Part shown: positions 35,261 to 45,313 of the stretch, in pieces
Position numbering within the stretch: position 1 is the stretch's first letter
Layout of the letters: each line of letters opens with the position of its first letter
Assembly: GCF_014643375.1 (NCBI RefSeq)
Contig: NZ_BMJJ01000011.1
Coordinates: 152,398-216,397 of the forward strand
Direction: 5' to 3'
Source of the DNA: Aureimonas glaciei
GTDB taxonomy: Bacteria > Pseudomonadota > Alphaproteobacteria > Rhizobiales > Rhizobiaceae
Length of the DNA: 64,000 bases
The notes under the pieces: generated by a model
The model's input: the letters and a program-made list of their open reading frames with translations, nothing else
Database searches by the model: none
What the model was told of the DNA's origin: nothing
Program-made: the position numbers and the translations under genes

Positions 35261-35982
35261 ACGTCCACCGTGGCGGTGAACATGTAGCCACCGAGCCGCA
35301 CCGTCTTCAAAAGGATCGGCTCGCTCGGATCGGTCTCGATCTTCTGGCGAATGCGCCGCACATGCACGTCGACGCTGCGGTCGATGGGGCCGGCGAGGCC
35401 GGCATGGGTATGGGCCAAGAGCTGCTCCCGCGTCAGGATCTTGCCGGGGTTGCGGCAGAAGACCAGGAGCAGGTCGAATTCCGCCGTCGTCATGGCGACG
35501 CGTGCACCGCTGGGATCGCGCACCTGCCGGCGCTGCGGGTCGAGCGTCCAGCCCTCGAAGCGCAAGGGTTTCAGGCCGTCACGCTCGGCAGGCGCGTAGG
35601 CGGCACGGCGCAGGAGACTTCGGATGCGCGCCGTCACCTCGCGCGCGCTGAACGGCTTGGTGACGTAGTCGTCGGCGCCGATCTCGAGGCCGACGATCCG
35701 GTCGACCTCCTCGCCCTGGGCGGTCAGCATCAGGATCGGCACGGTCGTCTCGGCCCGCAGTCGGCGGCACAGGCTGAACCCGTCTTCTCCCGGCAGCATG
35801 ACGTCGAGGACGATCAGGTCGAAGGTCGCGCGGCGGCGCCAGGCATCCATGTCGGCTCCGTCGCCAGCGATCTCGGCCGTCATGCCGGCCTCGGTCAGCG
35901 TCACCGCCAAAAGCCGGGCGATTTCGAAATCGTCCTCGACGATGAGGATGGCAGGGCGTTTGCTCGCGGTGGACTGGCTCAT
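35257..35982 (-). CDS. OmpR family response regulator
   Basis: 241 residues: receiver (ILIVEDDFEIARLLAV, Asp in LIVLDVMLPG, Lys in DYVTKPFS) and winged-helix effector (MTTAEFDLLLVFCRNPG, SVDVHVRRIRQKIE, VRLGGYMF). Partner of the kinase next to it, by overlap. Probably regulates the upstream efflux genes in the same operon. Confidence 0.93.
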   Translation of the reverse strand: MSQSTASKRPAILIVEDDFEIARLLAVTLTEAGMTAEIAGDGADMDAWRRRATFDLIVLDVMLPGEDGFSLCRRLRAETTVPILMLTAQGEEVDRIVGLEIGADDYVTKPFSAREVTARIRSLLRRAAYAPAERDGLKPLRFEGWTLDPQRRQVRDPSGARVAMTTAEFDLLLVFCRNPGKILTREQLLAHTHAGLAGPIDRSVDVHVRRIRQKIETDPSEPILLKTVRLGGYMFTATVDV

Positions 35983-38900
35983 TCCATCCTCGTGGACTGC
36001 TGCAGGTTGCGGGGCAAGTCGAGTCCCTCCCTCTGTCGGGGCGGCTCAAGGCGCTCCCCGGCGTCCGCCTCGATCCGGGGCAGGAGTTTTGCCCAAAACC
36101 GACCAACTGTCGCGCCGAGATCGGCGACGAGGCAATGGAGCACCGGCACGACCACCAGCGACAGGAGCGTCGACACGATAAGACCGCCGATCACCGCAAT
36201 CGCCATCGGCGCCCTGAAGCCGCCGCCCTCGCCCGAGCCGATCGCCGCCGGCACCATGCCCGCGACCATCGCGAGCGTCGTCATCAGGATCGGACGCGCC
36301 CGTTCCAGTGCGGCTTCCACCATCGCCTCGCGCGGCCGGACGCCGAGCCTCTCGCGTTCCACCGAGAAGTCGACCAGCATGATGGCGTTCTTGGTGACGA
36401 TTCCCATCAGCATCAGGATGCCGATCACCACCGGCAGCGAGACCGGGGTCGCCGTGATCTGCAGCGCGGCGACGACGCCGCCGACCGAGAGCGGCAGGGT
36501 GGCGAGGATGGTCAGCGGCGTCAGCACGCTGCCGAACAGCAGGATGAGCACGATCATCACCAGCGCGAGGCCGGCGATCATGCTGGTGGCGAAGCCGGTG
36601 AAGACGTCGCCCTGCGTATCGGAATCGCCGGTCGCCTGGATCCGCACGCCCGCCGGCAGCGCCTTGACCGAGGCCAGCGAAAAAACGGCCTCCAGTCCCT
36701 GGCCGGCGGTCAGGCCGGGCGGCATGTCGAAGCTGATCTCGACGCGCCGCTCGCGATCGAATCTGTCGATACTCGCCACGCTGGCGCCAGCCTCGATCGC
36801 AGCGATCGCCGACAACGGGACATCGGGACCGTCGAGGCTGGGGATGCGGAGCGAGCGCAGCGTGTCGATGTCGTTGCGGGCGGCTTCCGCCAGCTGCAGG
36901 CGGATCGGAATGCGCCGTCCGCCGTCGATGAATTGCGGCAGATCGCTGTCCGATGCGCCGACGGTCGAGACGCGGATCGTGTCGGCCATGGCCGCCGTCG
37001 AGACGCCGGCATCGGCGGCCCGCTCGGCCAGGGGCCGGACCTGGAGCTCCGGCCGTTCCGCCGCCGCGCCGGAGCGGGGCGCAACGGCCAGGGGACTGGC
37101 CACGAGCTCAGCGAGAATGGCCGTCGCGGCGGCGTTCGTCGCCTTGCCCTCGGTCCCGAGCACGGCGAAGGATACGTCGCGGCCGCCCCGGTCGTTCAGA
37201 ATCTCGAAACGGATGTCGGGCACGCCGCGCAGGATGTCGGCCACAACAGGCTCGAGCGCCTCCAGGGGGCGAAAGCGGCCGCGCGCCGATCCAAAATCGA
37301 TGCGCACCGCCGCCCGCCGGACGTCGCGCAGGCCGGCGGCATCGGCGCCGCCCTGGACGAAGACGGAGCGGGTCTCCGCCAGCGTGCCGAGGCGGGTGGC
37401 GATCAGGTCCGCCGTCTGCCGGGTCTCGGCGAGCGCCGAGCCCGGCGGCAGTTCGATGGAGACCGACATCCGGCCGGTATCCTCCGGCGGGATGAACTCG
37501 CTCGGCAGGAACTGCACCGACCAGATCGAAACGGCAAAGAGCGCCACCGCGGTGCCGAGCGTCGTCCAGCGCCAGCGCATGGAGAGGTGCAGAAGCCTGA
37601 GATAGCCGCGCATGACGCCCCCCGGCACGGCCGGGCCCCGCGCATGCGACCGCATCAGATGGGCCGCGAGCAGGGGCGTGATCAGCCGGGCGACGAGCAG
37701 CGAGAAGAACACCGCGATCGCCACGGTCAGGCCGAACTGGCGGAAATACTGCCCGACCACTCCCCCCATGAAGCCGACCGGCGCGAACACGGCGATGATC
37801 GTCGCCGAGATCGCCATGACCGCCAGCCCGATCTCGTCGGAGGCATCGATCGCCGCCTGGAACGGCGTCTTCCCGGTCCGGCCGTGCCGGACGATGTTTT
37901 CGATCTCGACGATGGCGTCGTCGACGAGGATGCCCGTCACCAGGGTAATGCCGAGGAGGCTGAGGATGTTCAAGGAGAAGCCAAGGAGATCCATGGCCCA
38001 GAAGGTCGGGATCGCCGACAGCGGCAGCGTCACCGCTGCGATCAGCGTCGCGCGCCAGTCGCGCAGGAACAGGAAGACGACGATCACGGCGAGGATCGCG
38101 CCCTCGACCAGCGTGCCGAGCGCCGCGTCATAGTTGCCGAGCGTCTGGGTGAGGCTGTCATCGATCAGCGCGAACCGGGCATTGCCGTGCCCGGCGGCGA
38201 GCGCCTCGAGCGCCTCGGCGACATCCTCCGCGACGCTGACGTCGCTGGCGCCGCGGGCGCGGTAGACGGAAAAGCTGACAACCTCCTCGCCGCCGAGCGT
38301 CGCAAAGCTTCGCGGCTCCGCAAAACCGTCGGCGACGGCGCCGAGGTCGCCGAGCCTCACCGTCGAGCCGTCGGCAAGGGGGATCGGCAGCTGCGCCAGG
38401 TCGTCGACGCTGTGCGTCGTCGCCGTCATCTTCACCGCCCGCTCGCGCCCATCGATCCGGCTGCGTCCCCCGGAGAGGTCGCGATGGGTCGCAGCCAGCT
38501 GCGCGTCGACCGCGTTGACGGTGACGCCGAGGGCCATGAGGCGGTCGGGGTCGAGGTATACGCCGATCTCGCGCGTCACGCCGCCGACCCTGTCGATGCG
38601 GCCGATGCCGGGCAGGCCGCGCAGCCTGCGGACGACGACGTCGTCGACAAACCAGGAGAGCTCTTCCGCGGTCATCGCCTTGTCGGCGACGGCATAGGAG
38701 ACCACGGCCTCGGCCTCGACGTCGACGCGTTCGACGAGGGGCTCGTCGATCGTCTTGGGGAGGTCGGCGCGGATCTTCGCCACGGCATCGCGCACGTCCG
38801 CGACCGCTCGGTCGATCGGCACGCCGAGTTCGAACTCGACCGAGGTCGTCGACACGCCGTCGCCGATGGTCGAGGCCAGTACGTCGATGGAAGGCAGGAC

Positions 38901-39116
38901 CGAGATCGCGTCCTCCACGAGCCGGGTGACGCTGGACTCCATCTCGGTCGGCGCGACACCGGAATCGCTGATGGTCAGCGAAACCACCGGCACGTCGATG
39001 GTCGGGAAGTAGGTGATCGGCAAGGCAAGGAAGCTGTGAAACCCGAGCGCCGTCAGGACCAGGAAGAGCAGGAGGGGCGGAAGCGGGTGGCGGATCGCCC
39101 AGGCCGAAACGTTCAC
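35979..39116 (-). CDS. RND family efflux permease (HAE-type)
   Basis: 1045 residues, the full RND length. N-terminal TM1 ([20 protein letters not shown]), porter loops, TM2-6 including the TM4 motif [14 protein letters not shown], a second large periplasmic loop with [16 protein letters not shown] porter sequence, and the C-terminal TM8-12 group ([55 protein letters not shown]). The proton-relay Asp pair VDDA is present. HAE pumps export drugs, detergents or plant phenolics. Overlaps the adaptor gene (39113-39116) and the regulator gene. Confidence 0.93.
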   Translation of the reverse strand: MNVSAWAIRHPLPPLLLFLVLTALGFHSFLALPITYFPTIDVPVVSLTISDSGVAPTEMESSVTRLVEDAISVLPSIDVLASTIGDGVSTTSVEFELGVPIDRAVADVRDAVAKIRADLPKTIDEPLVERVDVEAEAVVSYAVADKAMTAEELSWFVDDVVVRRLRGLPGIGRIDRVGGVTREIGVYLDPDRLMALGVTVNAVDAQLAATHRDLSGGRSRIDGRERAVKMTATTHSVDDLAQLPIPLADGSTVRLGDLGAVADGFAEPRSFATLGGEEVVSFSVYRARGASDVSVAEDVAEALEALAAGHGNARFALIDDSLTQTLGNYDAALGTLVEGAILAVIVVFLFLRDWRATLIAAVTLPLSAIPTFWAMDLLGFSLNILSLLGITLVTGILVDDAIVEIENIVRHGRTGKTPFQAAIDASDEIGLAVMAISATIIAVFAPVGFMGGVVGQYFRQFGLTVAIAVFFSLLVARLITPLLAAHLMRSHARGPAVPGGVMRGYLRLLHLSMRWRWTTLGTAVALFAVSIWSVQFLPSEFIPPEDTGRMSVSIELPPGSALAETRQTADLIATRLGTLAETRSVFVQGGADAAGLRDVRRAAVRIDFGSARGRFRPLEALEPVVADILRGVPDIRFEILNDRGGRDVSFAVLGTEGKATNAAATAILAELVASPLAVAPRSGAAAERPELQVRPLAERAADAGVSTAAMADTIRVSTVGASDSDLPQFIDGGRRIPIRLQLAEAARNDIDTLRSLRIPSLDGPDVPLSAIAAIEAGASVASIDRFDRERRVEISFDMPPGLTAGQGLEAVFSLASVKALPAGVRIQATGDSDTQGDVFTGFATSMIAGLALVMIVLILLFGSVLTPLTILATLPLSVGGVVAALQITATPVSLPVVIGILMLMGIVTKNAIMLVDFSVERERLGVRPREAMVEAALERARPILMTTLAMVAGMVPAAIGSGEGGGFRAPMAIAVIGGLIVSTLLSLVVVPVLHCLVADLGATVGRFWAKLLPRIEADAGERLEPPRQREGLDLPRNLQQSTRME

Positions 39117-40489
39117 CGCGCGGCGTCCGAGGTGAGGAAGGGATGGTCGGCAGGCATCCTCGCGGGATAGGTCACGTCGAGGGGCGAGACACGGTCGCCG
39201 GGGACGAGGAAGTTGCCGGCCTTGAGGACGACGATGTCGCCCGGAGAGACTCCGGCGGAAATCTCGACCAGGCCGGCTGCGCGCAGTCCGGTCGCGATCG
39301 GCCGAAGGAGGACGACGCCGTCCTCGACGAGATGGACGGACGTCCCGCCGTCGCGCGCGATCACGGCGCTCGTCGGCAGAAGCACGCCGCCCCGTCGCTC
39401 GACCTCGACATCGCCGCGCGCGAAGGCGCCGACGCTGAGGCCGCCGGCCGGCGACAAGGCGATGCGCGCCCGCCCGAGCCGGCTGCGACCCTCGAGTTCG
39501 GGCGCCAAGAGGCGCACGCGGCCTTCGATCGGTGCTTCCTTGCCGAGGATGGCGATGCTGGCCGTCTGGCCGACCGCCAGCCTTGCGAAGTCGACTTCCG
39601 GCATTTCGGCGTCGAGTTCGATCTCGCCGTCCACGGCAATGACGAAGAGCGGGTCACCCCCGGCCGCAGTCATCGCGCCGACCTTGGCGGAACGCCTGAG
39701 GATGCGGCCGCCGGTCGGGGCGGCGATCACCGTGCGCGCCAGCCGGGCCGCGATTTCCTGTCCGTCCGCGACGATGATCCGCCGGTCGGCCTCGGCCACC
39801 GTCAGCGATTGCCGGGCGAGAGCCAGCGCCGAGGCGGCGCGCATCAGGGCGGTCTGGCGCGTTTCGAGGGTCTCCTCTGCGGCAAACCCCTTGGCCCGCA
39901 GCTTCCCGCTGCGCTCCCTGTCGGCGCGGGCCTGCTCGTGCGCCAGCTGCGCGTCCTCGATCTGGCTCTGGGCCTGGGCGACGGCGGCGGCGGCGCGGGC
40001 CAGCCGGACGGCGTTGGCCTTCTGCTCGATGGTGATCAGCGTCGGGTCGAGCCGCGCCAGAACGTCGCCCTGTCGCACCATGTCGCCGGCCTCGGCTTCG
40101 ACGGAGATGATCCGGGTATCGGCGAGGTCGACCTTCACCAGGCTTTCCTCGCGCGCCACGAGCGAGCCGGTGACCCGCACGAGGTCGGCGAGTTCGCCGG
40201 ACCGTGCCGTCACCACGCTGACCGCGATCGGCTTATCCTCGGCCATCGTCATGCCGCCGCCGATGGCGAGCCCGGCCAGGACGACGACCAGCCGCCAGAG
40301 GATGAGGCGCGGTCGGCCGAGGAAGGTCGGGCGGACGCCGCGACATCCGGTATGCCGTTCGCCCGCTCCGGCAGCCGAGGGCGCGGTTCTCTTGGCCCAG
40401 CGCCATCGATCGTCCTTTCGGGATCCCGTGCCATCGGGCTTTGCCGGGGGCGGTGTTCCGGGAAAGAGGGCCTGAAGGGCTGAGCGCAT
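39113..40489 (-). CDS. RND efflux periplasmic adaptor (HlyD/MFP family)
   Basis: 458 residues. An N-terminal ~60-residue, Arg-rich cytoplasmic stretch precedes one membrane helix (LILWRLVVVLAGLAIGGGM), so the protein is inner-membrane anchored. Then a lipoyl-like half motif (GDMVRQGDVLARLD), a helical hairpin rich in Ala/Gln (ARAAAAVAQAQSQIEDAQLAHEQARADRE) and barrel domains ending with VLKAGNFLVPGDRVSP. Start ATG 40489 with GGGAG upstream. First gene of the four-gene operon. No outer-membrane channel gene is in the window. Confidence 0.9.
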   Translation of the reverse strand: MRSALQALFPGTPPPAKPDGTGSRKDDRWRWAKRTAPSAAGAGERHTGCRGVRPTFLGRPRLILWRLVVVLAGLAIGGGMTMAEDKPIAVSVVTARSGELADLVRVTGSLVAREESLVKVDLADTRIISVEAEAGDMVRQGDVLARLDPTLITIEQKANAVRLARAAAAVAQAQSQIEDAQLAHEQARADRERSGKLRAKGFAAEETLETRQTALMRAASALALARQSLTVAEADRRIIVADGQEIAARLARTVIAAPTGGRILRRSAKVGAMTAAGGDPLFVIAVDGEIELDAEMPEVDFARLAVGQTASIAILGKEAPIEGRVRLLAPELEGRSRLGRARIALSPAGGLSVGAFARGDVEVERRGGVLLPTSAVIARDGGTSVHLVEDGVVLLRPIATGLRAAGLVEISAGVSPGDIVVLKAGNFLVPGDRVSPLDVTYPARMPADHPFLTSDAAR

Positions 40490-40788
40490 ATTGGACTCCC
40501 GTGGAGAGGAACGGGCGTCGGGGCAAGGCCCGTTCCCAGTTCCCCAAGAGCTATCCGCGCGGAGCGCGGGACGGGATGATGAGCTGTTAACTTATGTGTC
40601 CGGTCCGGTCGCCTCACTCCCTCTTTGCCGGGGACCGTGGCGCGCTGCCTACGGGCGCTTGGGCGGCTCATGTCCGCTCTCGCAGGCATCCTTTGGCTGG
40701 ACCTTCACGATACAGCCAGAGTGATCTCCGTTCGTGCCCACCGCCGAAACCGAACACCAGCCGCATCCGTCGATCCGATGAGGATGCG
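40490..40788. promoter_or_regulatory. Region upstream of the RND efflux operon
   Basis: 299 bases separating the amidohydrolase stop from the adaptor start, both on the minus strand. It should hold the efflux promoter. A GTTAAC element at 40586-40591 is the only AT-rich patch; no hexamers are assigned. Confidence 0.4.
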
Positions 40789-41931
40789 TCAGACCTTTAT
40801 GCGGAACAGTTTTTCTGCGTTTCGGTACGCGATTTTTTCCTTGGCCTCGCGGGGCAGATCGACCGCTCGAAACCAGTCGGTCCCTTCTTTCATGTTTGCA
40901 AATGGGTAGTCGGTGGCAAAAATCACCCGATCGACGCTGATATACTTCAGCAAGAGGTGGAGCAGTTCATCCTGAAAAATTGCGCTGGGTGTGAACCAGA
41001 AATTGTCATGAAAATATTGCGCGAAAGGCTTATTTAGCGAGTCTTCCGTCACCTCACTCATCTCCCCCACGATGCGTTTGTAGTAGAACGGAAGGCCCTC
41101 TCCCATGTGGCCGATGATAATCTGGAGTTTAGGGAATCTGTCGAATGCACCTGTCGCGATCATGCGAATGCATTGAGTCAGCACCTCTTGGTGCCACCCG
41201 TAGCCCGAGCCACTGAAAATGTAGTCCTGATATTCTTTGTTGTATTCTTTTCGCGCAATCTTATAGTAAATTTCGAAGACTTCATCCGGCGGGAAGCCGG
41301 GATGCAGGTATATCGGCACATCAAGTGCCTCGGCACGCGCCAGAACGGGCTCGAAATCGGGATGGTCGAGGAATTTCTTGCCAATGAATCCATTGGTCAG
41401 GGCTCCCAGCAAACCATCCTCCCGAACGGCGCGTTCCAGTTCGTCCGCTGAGGCCTCCGGGTCCTGCAACGGCAAGGTCGCAAATCCCTGAAACCGCCCG
41501 GGATAGGTGGCCATCGGTCCATCGACAATCAGCTTGTTGAGACGATAGGCAAAGTCGATGCCCTCCTGGCCGGGGACGTTCTGCACAGCGGGGGTATGTG
41601 CGGAGAGGATCTGAACGTTGATTCCCGCCGCATCCATGGCGCCGATGCGGCCAGGGCCGAGTTCGGCGAGACCAGTTTCCTCGAGATACTTCCTGTGATC
41701 GTCGTTGATGACGTTCAGGGCAATCAGTTCGTCGGTGGAAAAGGTTTCCTCCGCGCCAATGAATGGCAGGTCCCTGTCCCGCAGCGCGATGTCCACAGTC
41801 TCTGACGCGGCGGCGCCTGAGACGATGGCGGGCGCAGACAATCCCGTACGAACACCCAGTGCGGCCGCGCCACCCAAAAAGCTGCGGCGTCCCATCGTCA
41901 GGCTCTTCAAGGACTTTTCGATCAGTTTCAT
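40789..41931 (-). CDS. Tat-exported amidohydrolase (family 2; resorcylate-decarboxylase/ACMSD-like) lacking one usual ligand
   Basis: 380 residues. Twin-arginine signal: MGRRSFLGGAAALG near residue 13, then a hydrophobic stretch to about residue 43. TIM-barrel amidohydrolase-2 features: PIYLHPGFPP (His ligand), IIIGHMGEGLPF (His) and IFATDYPFANM (Asp ligand). The N-terminal ligand pair normally reads EEHF, but here the sequence is GAEETFS, so the second ligand is Thr63. This suggests altered metal use or loss of the usual decarboxylase chemistry. Start ATG 41931 with GGAGCG upstream. It is markedly AT-richer than its neighbours, consistent with horizontal acquisition. Confidence 0.82.
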   Translation of the reverse strand: MKLIEKSLKSLTMGRRSFLGGAAALGVRTGLSAPAIVSGAAASETVDIALRDRDLPFIGAEETFSTDELIALNVINDDHRKYLEETGLAELGPGRIGAMDAAGINVQILSAHTPAVQNVPGQEGIDFAYRLNKLIVDGPMATYPGRFQGFATLPLQDPEASADELERAVREDGLLGALTNGFIGKKFLDHPDFEPVLARAEALDVPIYLHPGFPPDEVFEIYYKIARKEYNKEYQDYIFSGSGYGWHQEVLTQCIRMIATGAFDRFPKLQIIIGHMGEGLPFYYKRIVGEMSEVTEDSLNKPFAQYFHDNFWFTPSAIFQDELLHLLLKYISVDRVIFATDYPFANMKEGTDWFRAVDLPREAKEKIAYRNAEKLFRIKV

Positions 41932-42614
41932 GTCAGGTTTCGCTCCGATGTTGTGACGTATGGGTGCGGCTTCGCCTGGCAAAGACTTCCGCTTGACCCC
42001 CAGAAGCCGGGACAGATCCTGCCGCGTGCCGGGAGGTCTGACGGGGCGCGTCGCCAAGCCGATGTCCTCGGCATCGCAAGCGCACAGTCAGTGTCGGGTC
42101 GTTCACAGCCAGTGCCCTTCGAGATGGGCCCTCGCGGCACTAATCCCGATTTTGTCGTCGGCTTGTGTTTTCTATTGTTGAGAGTTGTTTCGTCTGATGC
42201 GGGCGGAGCCAAGCGACCGGAATGGGGCATTGCCCCCACGGCACATCAAGCGATGGCGTCGGTAATCGCGGGCAACAAAGCAGACCGACGCTCACCACGA
42301 GCCCACACAACGACAGCATTCAGAGAGCTGGCCGGGTTTGTGTGCCCGGGTTCGGCTCTGGGTAAGGGGACCTCTGCCGGTTGCAGTGCGCCGTTGTCGG
42401 GGTGTCACGCGGGGCGGGCATAGCCCGACCGGAGCGCACGCCGACAACGGCGCTGCCTGCAGCAGGTGGTCAAAGTAGGCGCGGTCTCGCCGTCGAAATT
42501 CTCCAACTAACTCTTAACACGACTTAACACCCTCCGGTCGGCAAGCCGGCTAGGTCCAGGCGGCAGCGCGGCTCGATTACCGACCGCGCCAGCCAATTCT
42601 GCCTGGAGTCTTGC
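41932..42614. other. 683-base intergenic region with a long inverted repeat
   Basis: No gene is supported here. It contains the 13-bp inverted repeat listed separately (42388-42453). The upstream half (41932-42380) contains no repeats I could recognise. The right end provides the promoter of the glycosyltransferase fusion gene; a TTAACACGACTTAACAC doublet (42513-42529) lies 86 bases before its ATG and could be part of it. Confidence 0.4.
42388..42453. repeat. Perfect 13-bp inverted repeat enclosing a smaller hairpin
   Basis: gcgccgttgtcgg at 42388-42400 is the exact reverse complement of ccgacaacggcgc at 42441-42453. The 40-base spacer contains a second hairpin, CGGGC-ATA-GCCCG. The nested structure could be an RNA element, an imperfect palindromic mobile repeat or a cruciform site. 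No open frame overlaps convincingly. Confidence 0.6.
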
Positions 42615-45221
42615 ATGTATTCTTATCCAAGGCCGTCGCCTGACGCTTATACACGCCAGTCGTCCGTCTCGATCATCGTCCCCACGTTGAACGAGGTGGA
42701 GAACATCGACCGTACCTTGCACGCCATCATCGAGAATATCGGCGGGCACTTTGAGTATGAAATCATCGTCACAGATGGAGGGTCGACCGATGGTACGCGC
42801 GAAACGGTGGTCTGGTGGGAGAAAGACCGACCCGTTCGCCTGCTTGGAAACATGGACGGCGGCGGGCTGGCCAAGGATGTCCGTGCCGCGGCGTTAATCG
42901 CCAGATTTCCGATCATCGTCGTGCTCGATGCGGATGGAAGCCATCCGGCTTCAGCGATTATTTCCCTCGTGGACGCCGTCGATTTGGGCGAATACGACAT
43001 AGCGATCGGCAGCCGGTACGTTGCCGGTGGTGCCACGGTCGACTGGCCCTTCCCGCGCCAGGCGCTTTCGCGCCTCGGCGCTGCGCTCGCGGCACCCTTT
43101 ACCGATGTCCAGGATCCGCTGTCGGGCTTTTTCGCCATACGACGGACATGTCTCCTGGCGGCGGGCGCGGATGCGGAAGGATTCAAGATCGGACTGGAGG
43201 CGATCGTCGCCGGCGGCGATGCCATCAGGGTATGCGAGGTGCCGATTTCATTTTCCGACAGGCTTCATGGAACGTCGAAAATAGGCGCCAGTCAGACGAT
43301 TGCCTACCTCAACCAGCTGCTGCGATTTTCCAGGGGCACCTCCTCGCCGGTCGCCATGCACCGCTTTGCGATGGTCGGCATGGCCGGGTTCTTTCTGGAC
43401 TTTGTCGTGGTCGCGGTCCTGCAGTCTCTCGGGATCAGCATCGCCGTCGCTCATGTCTCCGGCTTCTGCCTCTCGGCGGGGTTCAATTATCTGGGTCACA
43501 TGAAATGGTCGTTCCACGATCGTCCTCGGGGGAAATCGCAGTTCGCGCGGTTCATTCTTGTATCGGCCATGGCCATCGCCTTGCGCGGCGGCTTCATCGC
43601 GGCGGCGACCGATCTCGGTTTTCCCTTCTTCGCCGTCGTGGTTGCAGGCATCGCGGGCGGCGGGGTCGTCAGCTACATCGGCAACGAGTTCTATGTATTC
43701 AGGAATGACCGGTTCCTGTCTTCCGCGGCCCAATGGAGACTGGCGGCTCTCGCCATAGCCGTCTACGCCGTGGCTCTGAGGATCGTCTATCAGGGCAGCA
43801 TAGACCTGATCCCTCAGGAGGCTTACTACTGGAACTACGCTCAGCATCCCGCCTTGGGTTACCTCGACCATCCGCCGATGGTGGCGTGGCTGATAGGGCT
43901 GGGAACGTCCGTCTTCGGCGATACCGAATTTGGCGTTCGCATCGTGGCCACCTTCGCCTGGCTGACGACCGCCTATTTCATCTTTCGGCTTACGAAGAAT
44001 CTCTTCGGGCAGACTGCCGCCTTTCTGGCTCTGCTGCTGGTGTCGGTTTTCCCGTTCTATTTCCTGATCGGGATCCTGACCACGCCTGATGCACCGCTGA
44101 CGGCTGCCTGGGCGGGAGCCCTGTATTTCCTGGAGCGTGCGTTGCGGGCGAAAGAGGCCAGGGCCTGGCTTGGCGCCGGACTCTGCGTGGGCCTTGGCAT
44201 GCTGTCGAAATACACGATCGCGTTGCTGGGCCCTGCGACGCTGGTCTACCTGCTCGTCGATCCGCAGTCTCGGTGGTGGCTCCTCACAAGATGGCCGTAT
44301 CTCTGCGCCGGCGTGGTGGCGGTCTTGTTTACCCCGGTGATGGCATGGAACGCGAACCACGACTGGGCTTCCTTTCACTTCCAGGGAAGCAGGCGATGGT
44401 TGCAGGGCGACCTTGCCTTTTCGATGCCCGCCCTGGTGCTGTACATAGCGGCGCTGCTGGGCCCGATCGGGATTTCCCTTGCCGGACATGCCGCCAGCCG
44501 GATGGTCAGGTTGCCGGCGAGGGCTTTTCTGCGGGAAGCCGGCATGTTCGTCACCGTCTTCACACTGGCGCCGCTTTCGGTTTTCGTCTTCTACAGCCTG
44601 TTCCACTCGGTCAAGCTCAACTGGACAGGGCCAGTCTGGTTGGCCTTGGTGCCGGCCATGGCCAATGTCGTTGTCCAAGCCATGAAGAAGGGCGACAAGC
44701 CCCGTTTCATGCGTTCCCTGCAGATCACCACGGCCGCCAGCGTTGTGGCGTTCGGGCTCCTGCTTCACTACCTCGCTCTGGGCCTGCCCGTGATCGGCCA
44801 TACCGGCGAGCTGCGCGGCTTGCCGGTGGCTTGGGAGGAGTTCGGCGCGCAAGCGGAGCGGATCAAGGCGAGCGTGGAATCCGAAACCGGTCAACCGCCG
44901 CTGCTTGTCGGCATGGACCCCTACAACATCGCGAGCGAGCTCGGCTTTTACAGCACAGGGCCAAATGCGCTGGAAAACGTCACCAGTGAGAACCTTTTCG
45001 GCCGCAACGGCCTCATGTTCGATACGTGGTTTTCCAACTGCTCCCCCGACGGTCGGAACGTGATCATGGTCGGCGTCGAGGAAGCCCCCGTTTCCGATGA
45101 CGGATTGGACGCCTGGTTCGAGGCCATCGGCCCGGTCGAGCGGCAGGAGGTCCGAAAGAATGGCGTCGTGGTGGGGCGCTTCTTTTACAGGATCGGCTAC
45201 GGATTCCGGCATCGCGATTGA
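42615..45221 (+). CDS. Trifunctional glycosyltransferase fusion: GT2 + GtrA + GT39 (PMT/ArnT-like)
   Basis: 868 residues. Domain 1 (1-~235): GT2 dolichyl/undecaprenyl-phosphate sugar synthase type, with SIIVPTLNEVENI, TDGGSTDGT, DADGSHP and GSRY. Domain 2 (~245-360): GtrA-like four-helix membrane domain (MAGFFLDFVVVAVLQ, GFNYLGHMKWSF, FYVFRNDRF). Domain 3 (~370-868): GT-C glycosyltransferase of the PMT_2/ArnT kind (EAYYWNYAQHPALGYLDHPPMVAWLI; ALYFLERALRAKEARAWLGAGL). The protein would make a polyprenyl-phosphate sugar, flip it and transfer it, all in one chain. Start ATG 42615, no alternative needed. Confidence 0.88.
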   Translation: MYSYPRPSPDAYTRQSSVSIIVPTLNEVENIDRTLHAIIENIGGHFEYEIIVTDGGSTDGTRETVVWWEKDRPVRLLGNMDGGGLAKDVRAAALIARFPIIVVLDADGSHPASAIISLVDAVDLGEYDIAIGSRYVAGGATVDWPFPRQALSRLGAALAAPFTDVQDPLSGFFAIRRTCLLAAGADAEGFKIGLEAIVAGGDAIRVCEVPISFSDRLHGTSKIGASQTIAYLNQLLRFSRGTSSPVAMHRFAMVGMAGFFLDFVVVAVLQSLGISIAVAHVSGFCLSAGFNYLGHMKWSFHDRPRGKSQFARFILVSAMAIALRGGFIAAATDLGFPFFAVVVAGIAGGGVVSYIGNEFYVFRNDRFLSSAAQWRLAALAIAVYAVALRIVYQGSIDLIPQEAYYWNYAQHPALGYLDHPPMVAWLIGLGTSVFGDTEFGVRIVATFAWLTTAYFIFRLTKNLFGQTAAFLALLLVSVFPFYFLIGILTTPDAPLTAAWAGALYFLERALRAKEARAWLGAGLCVGLGMLSKYTIALLGPATLVYLLVDPQSRWWLLTRWPYLCAGVVAVLFTPVMAWNANHDWASFHFQGSRRWLQGDLAFSMPALVLYIAALLGPIGISLAGHAASRMVRLPARAFLREAGMFVTVFTLAPLSVFVFYSLFHSVKLNWTGPVWLALVPAMANVVVQAMKKGDKPRFMRSLQITTAASVVAFGLLLHYLALGLPVIGHTGELRGLPVAWEEFGAQAERIKASVESETGQPPLLVGMDPYNIASELGFYSTGPNALENVTSENLFGRNGLMFDTWFSNCSPDGRNVIMVGVEEAPVSDDGLDAWFEAIGPVERQEVRKNGVVVGRFFYRIGYGFRHRD

Positions 45222-45313
45222 CGCCCGCTTCAGTCTCCAGCCGATCGGCTCATGCCGCCGCGTCTCTTTGTCCCGTGTCTGCACCGTGCTGTCGCCCTCG
45301 AGCGCAACCCTAT
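45222..45313. other. Short gap between the glycosyltransferase fusion and an IS3-family element
   Basis: 92 bases with no gene. The IS3 left end is judged to begin at 45314. Confidence 0.4.

Noticed and set aside
36135..39170. 1011-codon plus-strand open frame opposite the RND permease
   Set aside because: Mirror frame of a GC-rich gene; the product is low-complexity (R, D, H, G) with no known domain, and the minus-strand gene has complete RND motifs.
41953..42423. 156-codon plus-strand frame in the gap before the glycosyltransferase gene
   Set aside because: No ribosome site and no recognisable motif; the end overlaps the 13-bp inverted repeat.
42388..42453. Integron attC site
   Set aside because: The inverted repeat lacks the attC core GTTRRRY and its complement, and no integrase gene is nearby.
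43248..45284. 678-codon minus-strand frame opposite the glycosyltransferase fusion
   Set aside because: Shadow frame; no homology-like features, and the plus-strand gene has full GT2/GtrA/PMT motifs.
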